A stretch of DNA of 64,000 nucleotides from Rathayibacter caricis DSM 15933 (GTDB taxonomy: Bacteria; Actinomycetota; Actinomycetes; Actinomycetales; Microbacteriaceae). Position 1 is the first letter of the stretch; each line of letters begins with the position of its first letter. The stretch covers positions 2,666,001-2,730,000 of the forward strand of contig NZ_PZPL01000001.1 in NCBI RefSeq assembly GCF_003044275.1, in the 5' to 3' direction. Below the pieces are notes generated by a model that was not told the origin of the DNA, made no database searches, and saw only the letters and a program-made list of their open reading frames with translations. Below are positions 51,742 through 60,032 of the stretch, piece by piece. Both the position numbers and the translations under genes were made by a program.

Positions 51742-54230
51742 GGGCGGCGGATCTGCGGCTGCTCCCGGTGGCCGTGCTGACCTGGACGGCGGCCGCGCTC
51801 AGCGGACTGCTGCCGGTCTCGATCGTGCTCAAGGCCGGCCCGGGGATCCTGCTCGCGGCCTGGGCCGCCGTCGCCCTCCTCCTCGTGCTCCTCGTCCTCC
51901 TCGCGGGTCGGCGGACGCTCCTCGCCGTCCTCGCGGTCCCGGCGGCGGGAGCGGCCCTCGCGATCACCGCGGTCGTCCTCTCGGCACCGGGTGCGCATCC
52001 GGAGCCGCTCGTCGAGGCTGCCGAACGGCGCACCCGGATCGCGCTCGAGATCCGGGTCGAGACCGCGGCGCGCCCGCTCGCGACGGGCGGCGTCTGGTTC
52101 GACGCCGTCGCGCTCTCGATCGACGCCGAGGAGATCGCCGCGCCCGTGAGGGTCTTCCTGGCGGAGCCGGGAGGGCGCGTCCCGGTCGGCTCCGAGCTCC
52201 TGCTGGAGGCACGGGCCGACGGCGGACCCCGGGACCCCGTGGGGGAGCGCACGCTCGTCACGGCGTCCGGGATCCTCGACCGGAGCGCGCCGACGGGGAT
52301 CGCCGCCGTCGCGGAAGTGCTGCGCTCGAGCTTCCTCGAGCGCACGGCCGTCCTCGGCGGTGACGTGGCGGGTCTGCTGCCCGGTCTCGCGACGGGCGAC
52401 ACGACCGCGCTCACCGCCGACCTCGAGGAGGACATGCGGACGGCCTCCCTCACCCACCTGACCGCGGTCTCCGGCGCGAACTGCGCGGTCGTGGTCGTCG
52501 CCGGCTGGCTGCTGGCGTCGCTGCTCGGCGTGAACCGGCTCCTCCGCACCCTCAGCGCCCTGCTCGCCCTCGCCGCCTTCGTCGTCCTCGTCACCCCCGA
52601 GCCGAGCGTCGTCCGGGCGGCGACGATGGCGACCGTCGTGCTGCTGGCCCGTCTGGGGAGGCGGTCGGGAGCCGCGGTGCCGGCGCTGCTGGCGAGCGTC
52701 GTCCTGCTCGTGATCGCCGATCCGGCCATCGCGGGGAAGCTCGGCTTCGTGCTGTCGGTGCTGGCCACGGCCGGTCTGCTGCTGCTCGCGGAGCCGATCG
52801 CGCGCCGACTCGGCGAGGTGCTGCCCCGGCCCCTCGCACTCGTGCTCGCCGTGCCGACGGCCGCCCAGCTCGCCTGCCAGCCCGTCGTGCTGCTGGTGGA
52901 TCCCACCGTCCCCGTCTACGGAGTCCTGGCGAACCTGCTCGCCGAACCGGCGGCTCCTCTCGCGACGGGGCTCGGACTGATCGGGTGCCTGCTGGCGCCG
53001 TGGTGGCCGTGGGGGGCCGATGCGGCCATCCGCTTCGCCGCGGTGCCGACCTGGTGGATCGCGTCGATCGCCCGCGCGGTGTCGAGCTGGCCGATGCCCC
53101 GGCTCGCCTGGTGGCCCGGGCTCGCCGGGGTGCTCGCCCTCACCGTGCTGACCGTCCTCGCGCTGCTCCTGCTGACGCGGACGCGTCGCCTCGCAGTGCT
53201 GCGCCGCACGGTCGCGGCTGTGCTCGCCGCCCTGCTCGCGGGCACGGCGGCGACCGGAGTGGCTACGCCGCTGCTGCGCTCCGGTTCCGTTCCCCAGGAC
53301 TGGCGGGTCGCGATGTGCGATGTGGGCCAGGGCGACGCGATCCTCCTCCGGGGCGACGGGGGAGTGCTGCTGGTCGACACGGGGCCGCTGCCGGAGCGTC
53401 TCGACGCCTGCCTGTCCCTGCTCGGGGTCGACCGGATCTCGATGCTCGTGCTGACGCACTACGACCTCGACCACGTCGGCGGGCTCGAGGCCGCGGCTCA
53501 CCGGGTCGACTCCGCGCTCGTCGGTCCCTCCGCCGAGATCGGCGACGAGCGCGACCGGAGCGTCCTCCGCGACGCGGGGGCGGAGGTGCGCGAGACGGAG
53601 CAGGGCGAGGAGGGCGCCCTGGGGTCGCTCCGCTGGCGGGTCCTCTGGCCCGAGCGGGGCAGCTCCCTGCGGGGGAACGCGGCCAGCGTGACCCTGCGCG
53701 TCGACATCGGCCCCGATTCGGTCGGCGGGCCCCTGTCGATCGCCCTGCTGGGCGACCTGGGTGCGGAGGAGCAGGGGCGCCTCGCGCGGCTTCCGATCGG
53801 ACCGGTCGACGTGGTCAAGGTCGCGCACCACGGCTCGGCGGATCAGGCGCCCGCCCTCTTTGACGCACTCGACGCCGGTGCCGGTCTCGTCTCCGTCGGC
53901 GCCGACAACGACTACGGGCATCCGGCGCCCTCGCTGCTGTCCCTCCTTGCCGGGCGCGGGGTCGAGGCGCTGAGGTCGGACGTCGAGGGTACGGTCGTCC
54001 TGGCTTCGCGCAGCGACGGGATAGCGGTGTGGGCGAGCGGTCCGACGGCCGTCCCCGCCGCCTCGGGCGGGCACGGGCAGACCGTAGGGTGGAGGGCGCT
54101 CGATCGGGCGGGCGACGGAAGGACGACGGCATGGCAGGCAGAGCCCCCGCGCGCGCGAAGGCGGCGCCCTCGAAGGCGGCGATCCCGCAGCTCGCCTGGA
54201 ACGAGACGAGGCCCGCCCCCGTCGTCCTGA
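51738..54230 (+). CDS. comEC: ComEC/Rec2-family DNA uptake channel
   Basis: An 830-residue membrane protein. N-terminal helices and an OB-like loop (residues about 100-200) precede the Competence domain (HLTAVSGANCAVVVVAGWLL) with many helices. A C-terminal metallo-beta-lactamase domain begins at CDVGQGDAILLRGDGGVLLVDTG with LTHYDLDHVGG (metal ligands) and VAHHGSADQ. The last 35 residues read into holA in another frame (100-base overlap) and are Arg/Pro-rich with no family similarity. The MBL domain probably degrades the non-transported strand. Confidence 0.9.
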   Translation: MRAADLRLLPVAVLTWTAAALSGLLPVSIVLKAGPGILLAAWAAVALLLVLLVLLAGRRTLLAVLAVPAAGAALAITAVVLSAPGAHPEPLVEAAERRTRIALEIRVETAARPLATGGVWFDAVALSIDAEEIAAPVRVFLAEPGGRVPVGSELLLEARADGGPRDPVGERTLVTASGILDRSAPTGIAAVAEVLRSSFLERTAVLGGDVAGLLPGLATGDTTALTADLEEDMRTASLTHLTAVSGANCAVVVVAGWLLASLLGVNRLLRTLSALLALAAFVVLVTPEPSVVRAATMATVVLLARLGRRSGAAVPALLASVVLLVIADPAIAGKLGFVLSVLATAGLLLLAEPIARRLGEVLPRPLALVLAVPTAAQLACQPVVLLVDPTVPVYGVLANLLAEPAAPLATGLGLIGCLLAPWWPWGADAAIRFAAVPTWWIASIARAVSSWPMPRLAWWPGLAGVLALTVLTVLALLLLTRTRRLAVLRRTVAAVLAALLAGTAATGVATPLLRSGSVPQDWRVAMCDVGQGDAILLRGDGGVLLVDTGPLPERLDACLSLLGVDRISMLVLTHYDLDHVGGLEAAAHRVDSALVGPSAEIGDERDRSVLRDAGAEVRETEQGEEGALGSLRWRVLWPERGSSLRGNAASVTLRVDIGPDSVGGPLSIALLGDLGAEEQGRLARLPIGPVDVVKVAHHGSADQAPALFDALDAGAGLVSVGADNDYGHPAPSLLSLLAGRGVEALRSDVEGTVVLASRSDGIAVWASGPTAVPAASGGHGQTVGWRALDRAGDGRTTAWQAEPPRARRRRPRRRRSRSSPGTRRGPPPSS

Positions 54231-55165
54231 TCACCGGACCCGAGCAGTTCCTCGCCGATCGCGCGCTGCGCTTCCTCCGCGACTTCCTCCGCGCCGAGGA
54301 TCCGAGCCTCGAGGTCAGCGACATCGACGCCGGAGGCTACGCTCCCGGTGAGCTCCTGACGCTCGCGAGCCCCTCCCTGTTCGACGAGCCGCGTCTGCTG
54401 CGCGTCTCGAACGTCGAGAAGTGCACCGACGCCTTCCTGATCGAGGCGGTGGAGTACCTGTCGTCGCCCGCAGACGGAGCGACCGTGGTGCTGCGGCACG
54501 GCGGCGGCAACCGCGGCAAGAAGCTGCTCGACGCGATCCGCTCGGGCGCGGGCGGCGGCATCGAGATCGTCTGCGCCGAGCTCAAGCGCGAGAGCGACAA
54601 GGTCGACTTCGCCGTCGCCGAGTTCCGCTCCGCTGGCCGCACGGCGACGACCGGCGCGGTCCGAGCCCTCGTGTCGGCCTTCTCGGACGACCTCGACGAG
54701 CTCGCCTCCGCATGTCAGCAGCTGATCTCGGACGCCTCGGGCGAGATCACCGAGGCCACCGTCGCCCAGTACTACGGCGGCCGCGTCGAGACCACCGCGT
54801 TCACCGTCGCCGACGCCGCGATCGCGGGGCGGCACGGAGAGGCGCTGCTGGGCCTGCGCCACGCGCTGGCGTCCGGAGCGGACCCCGTGCCGATCGTCGC
54901 CGCCTTCGCGAGCAAGCTCCGCACCATGGCGAAGGTCGCCGGCTCCCGCGAGGGTTCCGGCCAGATCGCCTCGCGTCTCGGCCTCGCCCCCTGGCAGGTC
55001 GACCGCGCCCGCCGCGACCTGCAGGGCTGGACCGGCGACGGACTGGGCACCGCCATCGAGACCGTCGCCGACGCCGACGCGAACGTCAAGGGCGGCGGCC
55101 GCGACCCCGTCTACGCCCTCGAGCGCATGGTCTCCGTCATCTCCGCCCGCGGCCTGCACAACTGA
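54131..55165 (+). CDS. holA: DNA polymerase III delta subunit
   Basis: A 344-residue clamp-loader subunit that opens the beta clamp. The N-terminal AAA-like domain begins VVLITGPEQFLADRALRFLRDF; LLTLASPSLFDEPRLLRVSNVEKC is the typical strand-loop. The C-terminal helical collar includes AFTVADAAIAGRHGEALLGLRHALASGADPVPIVAAFASKLRTMAKV. The comEA-comEC-holA-rpsT order is classic for actinobacteria and firmicutes. ATG 54131 lies in the comEC frame overlap with no strong ribosome site except GGAAGGACG, so coupling to comEC is possible. Confidence 0.93.
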   Translation: MAGRAPARAKAAPSKAAIPQLAWNETRPAPVVLITGPEQFLADRALRFLRDFLRAEDPSLEVSDIDAGGYAPGELLTLASPSLFDEPRLLRVSNVEKCTDAFLIEAVEYLSSPADGATVVLRHGGGNRGKKLLDAIRSGAGGGIEIVCAELKRESDKVDFAVAEFRSAGRTATTGAVRALVSAFSDDLDELASACQQLISDASGEITEATVAQYYGGRVETTAFTVADAAIAGRHGEALLGLRHALASGADPVPIVAAFASKLRTMAKVAGSREGSGQIASRLGLAPWQVDRARRDLQGWTGDGLGTAIETVADADANVKGGGRDPVYALERMVSVISARGLHN

Positions 55166-55170
55166 CGGGG

Positions 55171-55461
55171 GGTCTCGGTACGCCCCCGCGGGGCTACTCG
55201 ACCACCGGATCCGGTGGCGGAGGCCCGGCGAGGCGCTGCTCCGTCCCACCCTCCCTCGCTGATCGAGTAGTCCGCGCAGCGGACGTATCGAGATCCCCGT
55301 CCTCCCGGAGTCGCCGGGTCTCGGTACGCCCCTGCGGGACTACTCGACCACCGGGTACGGCGGCGGAGGCCCGGCGAGGCGCTGCTCCGTCTCCCCTCTT
55401 CTGCTGATCGAGTAGTCCGCGCAGCGGACGTCTCGAGATCCCCGTCCTCCAGGACTCGTCG
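55171..55461. repeat. Two tandem copies of a 146-bp palindromic intergenic repeat
   Basis: Copy 1 spans 55171-55316 and copy 2 55317-55461, highly similar throughout. Each begins GGTCTCGGTACGCCCC and ends with its imperfect inverse GGACGTATCGAGATCC or a close variant, with TACTCGA/TCGAGTA as inner arms, so each copy can fold into a long hairpin of about 30 bp per arm. Such palindromic units look like REP/MITE-type dispersed elements. No coding capacity. Confidence 0.75.
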
Positions 55462-55740
55462 GGTCTCGAGACGCGCCTCCGGCGCCACCCGAAGGGCGGT
55501 CGCATCGTCCATCGAGCGCACCCCTCGACTTCCGAATCACCCCACGCCCCCGCAGGCGTACCCGACCCGCGCAGCGGGAGCCCTCCTCAACCAGCCTGCG
55601 CCCCCGCAGCGTCACCCTCGATCCGCGTGCGAGCGGATCGAGGTACGCGGAACGCAGGACGCTCCTCCCACCGCAACCACCCCGGGAAGCCGACCGCGCG
55701 ACGAGCGACGAGGAACGAGGAGCTCGTCGACCGCGAAGCT
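55462..55740. repeat. Degenerate third repeat and hairpin-bearing spacer
   Basis: GGTCTCGAGACGCGCC at 55462 starts a third, decayed copy, soon losing similarity. The rest up to 55740 has no gene. It contains an 11-bp stem hairpin CCTCGATCCGC (55616-55626)/GCGGATCGAGG (55633-55643) and several GTACCC/CGCAGCGG fragments reminiscent of the repeat. Confidence 0.5.
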
Positions 55741-55741
55741 G

Positions 55742-55786
55742 CAACGACGAAGGGTCCGGCCATCGGCCGGACCCTTCGTCGTTGCA
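55742..55786. terminator. Long bidirectional terminator (21-bp perfect stem)
   Basis: The 21 bases 55742-55762 are perfectly complementary to 55766-55786 around a 3-base ATC loop; the centre is GGTCCGGCC/GGCCGGACC. It lies 14 bases beyond the rpsT stop on the minus strand and also faces the comEC-holA operon. Confidence 0.85.
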
Positions 55787-55799
55787 GCGGAGCGCAGCG

Positions 55800-56060
55800 T
55801 TACAGCGCCGCGACCTGCTTCGCGATGGCCGACTTGCGGTTCGCGGCCTGGTTCTTGTGGATGACGCCCTTGCTGGCGGCCTTGTCGAGCTTCTTGGCGG
55901 CGAACGCGAGGGCGGTCGCGGCCTGGGCGGCGTCGCCGGAGGCGATGGCGGTGTGCACCGAGCGGACGGCGGTCTTGAGCTGGCTCTTGACGGCCTTGTT
56001 GCGCTCGTTCGCCTTCTTGTTGGTGAGGTTGCGCTTGATCTGCGACTTGATGTTTGCCAC
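55800..56060 (-). CDS. rpsT: 30S ribosomal protein S20
   Basis: An 86-residue basic helical protein that binds 16S rRNA early in 30S assembly. [30 protein letters not shown] is the canonical start and [23 protein letters not shown] the canonical C-terminus. GTG 56060 has AAAAGG 8-9 bases upstream. It is transcribed away from holA, from a strong promoter and through a 147-nt folded leader that may mediate autoregulation. Confidence 0.98.
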   Translation of the reverse strand: MANIKSQIKRNLTNKKANERNKAVKSQLKTAVRSVHTAIASGDAAQAATALAFAAKKLDKAASKGVIHKNQAANRKSAIAKQVAAL

Positions 56061-56242
56061 GTGGATTACCTTTTCTCGAATGTGCGTGTGTGCAGCCGGC
56101 TACTCGTCGGAGTGCCCCTTCCGGGCGGCGCGGGCCGTCCCGGTGCGACTGGAGGTCGCCGGCTTCTGATCACTCCACACACGTGCCGGTGGTGGAGCGC
56201 AAGCCAACAAGGAACTTTAGCGCACCCGTCCTCCCGCTTCAA
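56061..56242 (-). promoter_or_regulatory. rpsT promoter and structured 5' leader
   Basis: On the minus strand TTGAAG (complement of 56237-56242), a 17-base spacer and TAAAGT (complement of 56214-56219) form the strongest promoter in the window; transcription start near 56207. The leader folds with an outer 8-bp stem (56176-56183 with 56085-56092, CGTGTGTG/CACACACG) and an inner 7-bp stem (56158-56164 with 56094-56100, AGCCGGC/GCCGGCT). They enclose at least two small hairpins (CGAC/GTCG, CCGGG/CCCGG). This could be an S20-binding autoregulatory RNA; no known leader class was recognised. Confidence 0.6.
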
Positions 56243-56300
56243 CCGCGCCCCGCCGCGGAGAAGCGGGCAGGGGCGCGGTCGGGCGATACGGTGATCAGTG

Positions 56301-57464
56301 ATGCCACGTCTCGCCGATCACATCCCCGCGGTGCCGCCGTCCGGCATCCGCCGCCTCTTCGAGATCGCCCTCCGCCTCGAGGGCGTCACGTTCCTGTGCG
56401 TCGGCGAGCCCGACGTGCCGACTGCGCCGCACATCATCGAGGCCGCTCGTGCCGCGTGGGCGGCCGACGACACGGATTACGGACCCAACGGAGGCATCCC
56501 CGAGCTGCGGCGCGCGATCGTCGACAAGCTCGCCCGCGACAACGGCATCCGGGCGGACGTCGAGCAGGTCTGGCTGACCGTCGGCGCCACGCAGGCGCTC
56601 TACCAGGCGATGACGTTGACGCTGCGCGCGGGCGACGAGGTCCTCGTCCCGGATCCGGGCTACACCACGTTCACCATGAACGCGCGGATGATCGAGGCCG
56701 TCCCGGTGCCGTACACGCTCCGTCCCGAGAACGGCTTCCTCCCCGATCTCGACGAGCTCGAGCGCATCGTCACCGATCGCACCCGCGTGATCATCGTGAA
56801 CAGCCCGTCGAATCCGCTCGGAGTCGTGCTCCCGCGCCCGCTGCTCGAGCGCCTCCTCGACTTCGCCCGGCGGCACGACCTGTGGATCATCAGCGACGAG
56901 GTCTACGAGTACTTCACCTACGGCCGCCCGCACACGAGCCTCGCGAGCATCGCGCAGGAGCTGGGCCACGACGACGACCGCGTCTTCAGCGTCTTCTCGT
57001 TCTCGAAGTCGTACGCGATGACCGGCGTGCGCGTCGGCTACCTCGTCACCCCGCCCGGGATGACCTCGACGATGGTCACCGTGCAGGAGGCGGCGATCAG
57101 CTGCGTCGCCTCTCCCGATCAGCGCGCGGCCCTCGCCGCTCTGACCGGTCCGCAGGAGGCGGTGGCGGAGGCCTCCGCGCACTACCTCGCGAACCTGCGG
57201 CTCGCCACGGCGATCCTCGACGAGCGCGGTATCCGCTTCCGCGAGCCCGAGGGCGCCTTCTACCTCTGGATCGACATGTCGCACGCGACCGGCGGCGACG
57301 TCGCCTCGTGGGTCGAGGCGTTCCTCCTCGAGACGCTCGTCGCCGTCGCTCCGGGCAGCGCCTTCGGTCGCACGGGCGAGGGCTGGATCCGGGTCTGCCT
57401 CGCGGCGGATCCGGCCGACATCGAGCACGGCCTGCGCACGCTGCCTGCTCCGGTCCGACCGTGA
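56301..57464 (+). CDS. Class I/II PLP-dependent aminotransferase
   Basis: A 387-residue fold-type I aminotransferase. [71 protein letters not shown] and [17 protein letters not shown] (PLP Lys) appear in order, as in aspartate/aromatic or pyridoxal aminotransferases. The exact amino donor is not decidable. ATG 56301 is preceded by GTG 56298; a TACGGT -10 (56287-56292) gives an 8- or 5-base gap, so near-leaderless either way. The GNAT gene overlaps its stop. Confidence 0.88.
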   Translation: MPRLADHIPAVPPSGIRRLFEIALRLEGVTFLCVGEPDVPTAPHIIEAARAAWAADDTDYGPNGGIPELRRAIVDKLARDNGIRADVEQVWLTVGATQALYQAMTLTLRAGDEVLVPDPGYTTFTMNARMIEAVPVPYTLRPENGFLPDLDELERIVTDRTRVIIVNSPSNPLGVVLPRPLLERLLDFARRHDLWIISDEVYEYFTYGRPHTSLASIAQELGHDDDRVFSVFSFSKSYAMTGVRVGYLVTPPGMTSTMVTVQEAAISCVASPDQRAALAALTGPQEAVAEASAHYLANLRLATAILDERGIRFREPEGAFYLWIDMSHATGGDVASWVEAFLLETLVAVAPGSAFGRTGEGWIRVCLAADPADIEHGLRTLPAPVRP

Positions 57465-57952
57465 GTGCGGACGGGATCCTCGTGCGCCGCATGCGCGAGG
57501 ACGAGCACGCGGCGGTGTCGCGACTCCGCCTCGCCGCGTACGCCCACGACTACGCACTGGGAGAGGAGTACGCGGCCGACGTCGCGGACGTCGCTCGGCA
57601 CGATCGCGAGGGCGAGGTCTGGGTCGCCGAGGACCGCGACGGCCGGATCCTCGCGACCGTCACCACGGCGGCTCCCGGATCGAACCTCTACTCCCTGGGC
57701 CGCCCCGGCGAGCTCGACTGGCGGCTGCTCGCGGTCGCCCCGGAGGCGCGCGGGCGCGGCCTCGGGCGCCTGCTCACCGAGTTCGTGGTGATGCTCGCGA
57801 GCGAGCGCGGCCTCGAGCGCGTCGTCATGAACAGCGGGACCGACATGGTCGCCGCGCACGCGCTCTACGAGAGCATGGGCTTCGTCCGCCTGGCCGAGCG
57901 CGAGAACCCGCCGGGCGTCGAGCCGACGCGCACCTACGGCCTCGACCTGTAG
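57461..57952 (+). CDS. GNAT-family N-acetyltransferase
   Basis: A 163-residue acetyl-CoA transferase. [45 protein letters not shown] includes the acetyl-CoA-binding R/Q-x-x-G-x-G/A loop (RGRGLG); [11 protein letters not shown] is the C-terminal GNAT motif. The substrate is unknown. It is coupled to the aminotransferase by GTGA overlap, so it may act on an amino-acid-derived compound made there. Confidence 0.88.
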   Translation: MSADGILVRRMREDEHAAVSRLRLAAYAHDYALGEEYAADVADVARHDREGEVWVAEDRDGRILATVTTAAPGSNLYSLGRPGELDWRLLAVAPEARGRGLGRLLTEFVVMLASERGLERVVMNSGTDMVAAHALYESMGFVRLAERENPPGVEPTRTYGLDL

Positions 57953-58020
57953 ACCACCGAGGGAGCCCGTCACGGCGCCCGCCCGCCGCCGCACCCCGGC
58001 CGTGGGACAATGGCCCCACG

Positions 58021-59871
58021 ATGTCTCCACGTGCACACCTCGGGCTCGAGCCCGCCGCGACCGATCCGGCGTCCATCCGCAACTTCTGCATCATCGCCCA
58101 CATCGATCACGGCAAGTCCACCCTCGCCGATCGCATGCTCGGCATCACGGGCGTGGTCGAGGACCGTGCCATGCGCGCGCAGTACCTCGATCGGATGGAC
58201 ATCGAGCGCGAGCGCGGCATCACCATCAAGTCGCAGGCCGTGCGCATGCCGTGGGAGCACGAGGGCCGGACCTTCGCCCTCAACATGATCGACACCCCCG
58301 GGCACGTCGACTTCTCGTACGAGGTGAGCCGCTCGCTGGCCGCCTGCGAGGGCGCGATCCTCCTGGTCGACGCTGCGCAGGGCATCGAGGCGCAGACCCT
58401 CGCGAACCTCTACCTCGCGCTCGAGAACGACCTCACGATCATCCCGGTCCTGAACAAGATCGACCTCCCCGCCGCCGACCCGGACAAGTACGCGAAGGAG
58501 CTCGCGAGCCTCATCGGCGGCGACCCCGACGACGTGCTGCGCGTGTCGGGCAAGACCGGCATGGGCGTCGAGGCCCTCCTCGACCGCGTCACGCAGCTCA
58601 TCCCGCCGCCCGTCGGCGACGCCGACGCCCCCGCGCGCGCCATGATCTTCGACTCGGTCTACGACGCCTACCGCGGAGTCGTCACCTACGTCCGCATGAT
58701 CGACGGCAAGCTCTCGCCGCGCGAGAAGATCCAGATGATGTCGACCCGGGCGACGCACGAGATCCTCGAGATCGGCGTCTCCAGCCCCGAGCCGGTCGCC
58801 ACGAAGGGCCTCGCGGTCGGCGAGGTGGGGTACCTGATCACCGGAGTGAAGGACGTCCGCCAGTCGAAGGTCGGCGACACGGTCACGACCGCGGCCAAGC
58901 CCGCGACTCAGGCGCTGCCCGGTTACACCGAGCCGCTCCCCATGGTCTTCTCGGGCCTCTACCCGATCGACGGCAGCGACTACCCCGATCTCCGCGAGGC
59001 GCTCGACAAGCTCAAGCTGTCGGACGCGGCGCTCGTCTACGAGCCCGAGACCTCCGTCGCGCTGGGCTTCGGCTTCCGCTGCGGTTTCCTGGGACTGCTG
59101 CACCTCGAGATCGTGACCGAGCGCCTCGACCGCGAGTTCGGCCTCGACCTCATCACCACGGCGCCCTCCGTCATCTACGAGGTGACCACGGAGGACAAGA
59201 AGACCGTCACCGTGACGAACCCGAGCGAGTTCCCCGGCGGCAAGATCGCCTCGGTCACCGAGCCGATCGTCAAGGCCGCGATCCTCGCGCCGAAGGACTA
59301 CGTCGGCACGATCATGGAGCTGTGCCAGAGCCGGCGCGGCACCCTGATCGGCATGGAGTACCTCGGCGAGGACCGGGTCGAGATCCGGTATCACATGCCG
59401 CTCGGCGAGATCGTCTTCGACTTCTTCGACAACCTCAAGTCCAAGACCGCCGGCTACGCCTCGCTCGACTACGAGCCGGCCGGCGACCAGGAGGCCGACC
59501 TCGTCAAGGTCGACATCCTGCTCCAGGGCGAGCAGGTCGACGCGTTCAGCGCGATCGTGCACCGGGAGAAGGCCTACGCCTACGGGGTCCTCATGACCGG
59601 ACGCCTGCGGAAGCTCATCCCGCGTCAGCAGTTCGAGGTCCCCATCCAGGCCGCGATCGGCGCCCGCATCATCGCGCGCGAGTCGATCAGCGCGATGCGC
59701 AAGGACGTCCTGGCCAAGTGCTACGGCGGTGACATCACCCGCAAGCGCAAGCTCCTCGAGAAGCAGAAGGAGGGCAAGAAGCGCATGAAGATGGTGGGCC
59801 GCGTCGAGGTGCCGCAGGAGGCGTTCATCGCCGCGCTCTCGGGCGACGTCGAGACCAAGGACAAGAAGTAG
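58021..59871 (+). CDS. lepA: Elongation factor 4 (back-translocase LepA)
   Basis: A 616-residue translational GTPase acting on ribosomes/30S biogenesis. G1 AHIDHGKST (residues 26-34), G3 DTPGHVDF, G4 NKID. EF4-specific blocks include [15 protein letters not shown], the C-terminal basic domain [25 protein letters not shown] and a [15 protein letters not shown] ending. Canonical length. The start is preceded by GACAAT (58006-58011), 9 bases away. A CGTGGG/CCCACG inverted repeat (58001-58020) abuts the ATG. Confidence 0.97.
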   Translation: MSPRAHLGLEPAATDPASIRNFCIIAHIDHGKSTLADRMLGITGVVEDRAMRAQYLDRMDIERERGITIKSQAVRMPWEHEGRTFALNMIDTPGHVDFSYEVSRSLAACEGAILLVDAAQGIEAQTLANLYLALENDLTIIPVLNKIDLPAADPDKYAKELASLIGGDPDDVLRVSGKTGMGVEALLDRVTQLIPPPVGDADAPARAMIFDSVYDAYRGVVTYVRMIDGKLSPREKIQMMSTRATHEILEIGVSSPEPVATKGLAVGEVGYLITGVKDVRQSKVGDTVTTAAKPATQALPGYTEPLPMVFSGLYPIDGSDYPDLREALDKLKLSDAALVYEPETSVALGFGFRCGFLGLLHLEIVTERLDREFGLDLITTAPSVIYEVTTEDKKTVTVTNPSEFPGGKIASVTEPIVKAAILAPKDYVGTIMELCQSRRGTLIGMEYLGEDRVEIRYHMPLGEIVFDFFDNLKSKTAGYASLDYEPAGDQEADLVKVDILLQGEQVDAFSAIVHREKAYAYGVLMTGRLRKLIPRQQFEVPIQAAIGARIIARESISAMRKDVLAKCYGGDITRKRKLLEKQKEGKKRMKMVGRVEVPQEAFIAALSGDVETKDKK

Positions 59872-59892
59872 CGTTCTCCCTCCGCTTGTGTG

Positions 59893-59913
59893 ACGTCCCC
59901 GGACGGGGGACGT
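59893..59913 (+). terminator. Probable terminator after lepA
   Basis: Stem ACGTCCCC (59893-59900)/GGGGACGT (59906-59913), 5-base loop; no U-tract follows. Confidence 0.5.
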
Positions 59914-59942
59914 TGCGGCCGCACCGGATACCCCGATAGCTT
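59913..59942 (+). promoter_or_regulatory. Promoter of the cell-wall-binding protein gene
   Basis: TTGCGG (59913-59918), an 18-base spacer and TAGCTT (59937-59942) predict a start near 59949 and an 84-nt leader. Confidence 0.45.
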
Positions 59943-60032
59943 TCAGACGCCAGACGCGGCTGCAGGTCATCTGCACGGGGGGCTCGAGCGTCGATGGTCG
60001 GCCCTTCACCAATTCAACGGAGGGTGGGGACC

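Noticed and set aside
55171..55486. Tandem repeats considered as a CRISPR array
   Set aside because: Only two full units of 146 bp with no unique spacers and no cas genes; the palindromic structure fits REP/MITE-like elements.
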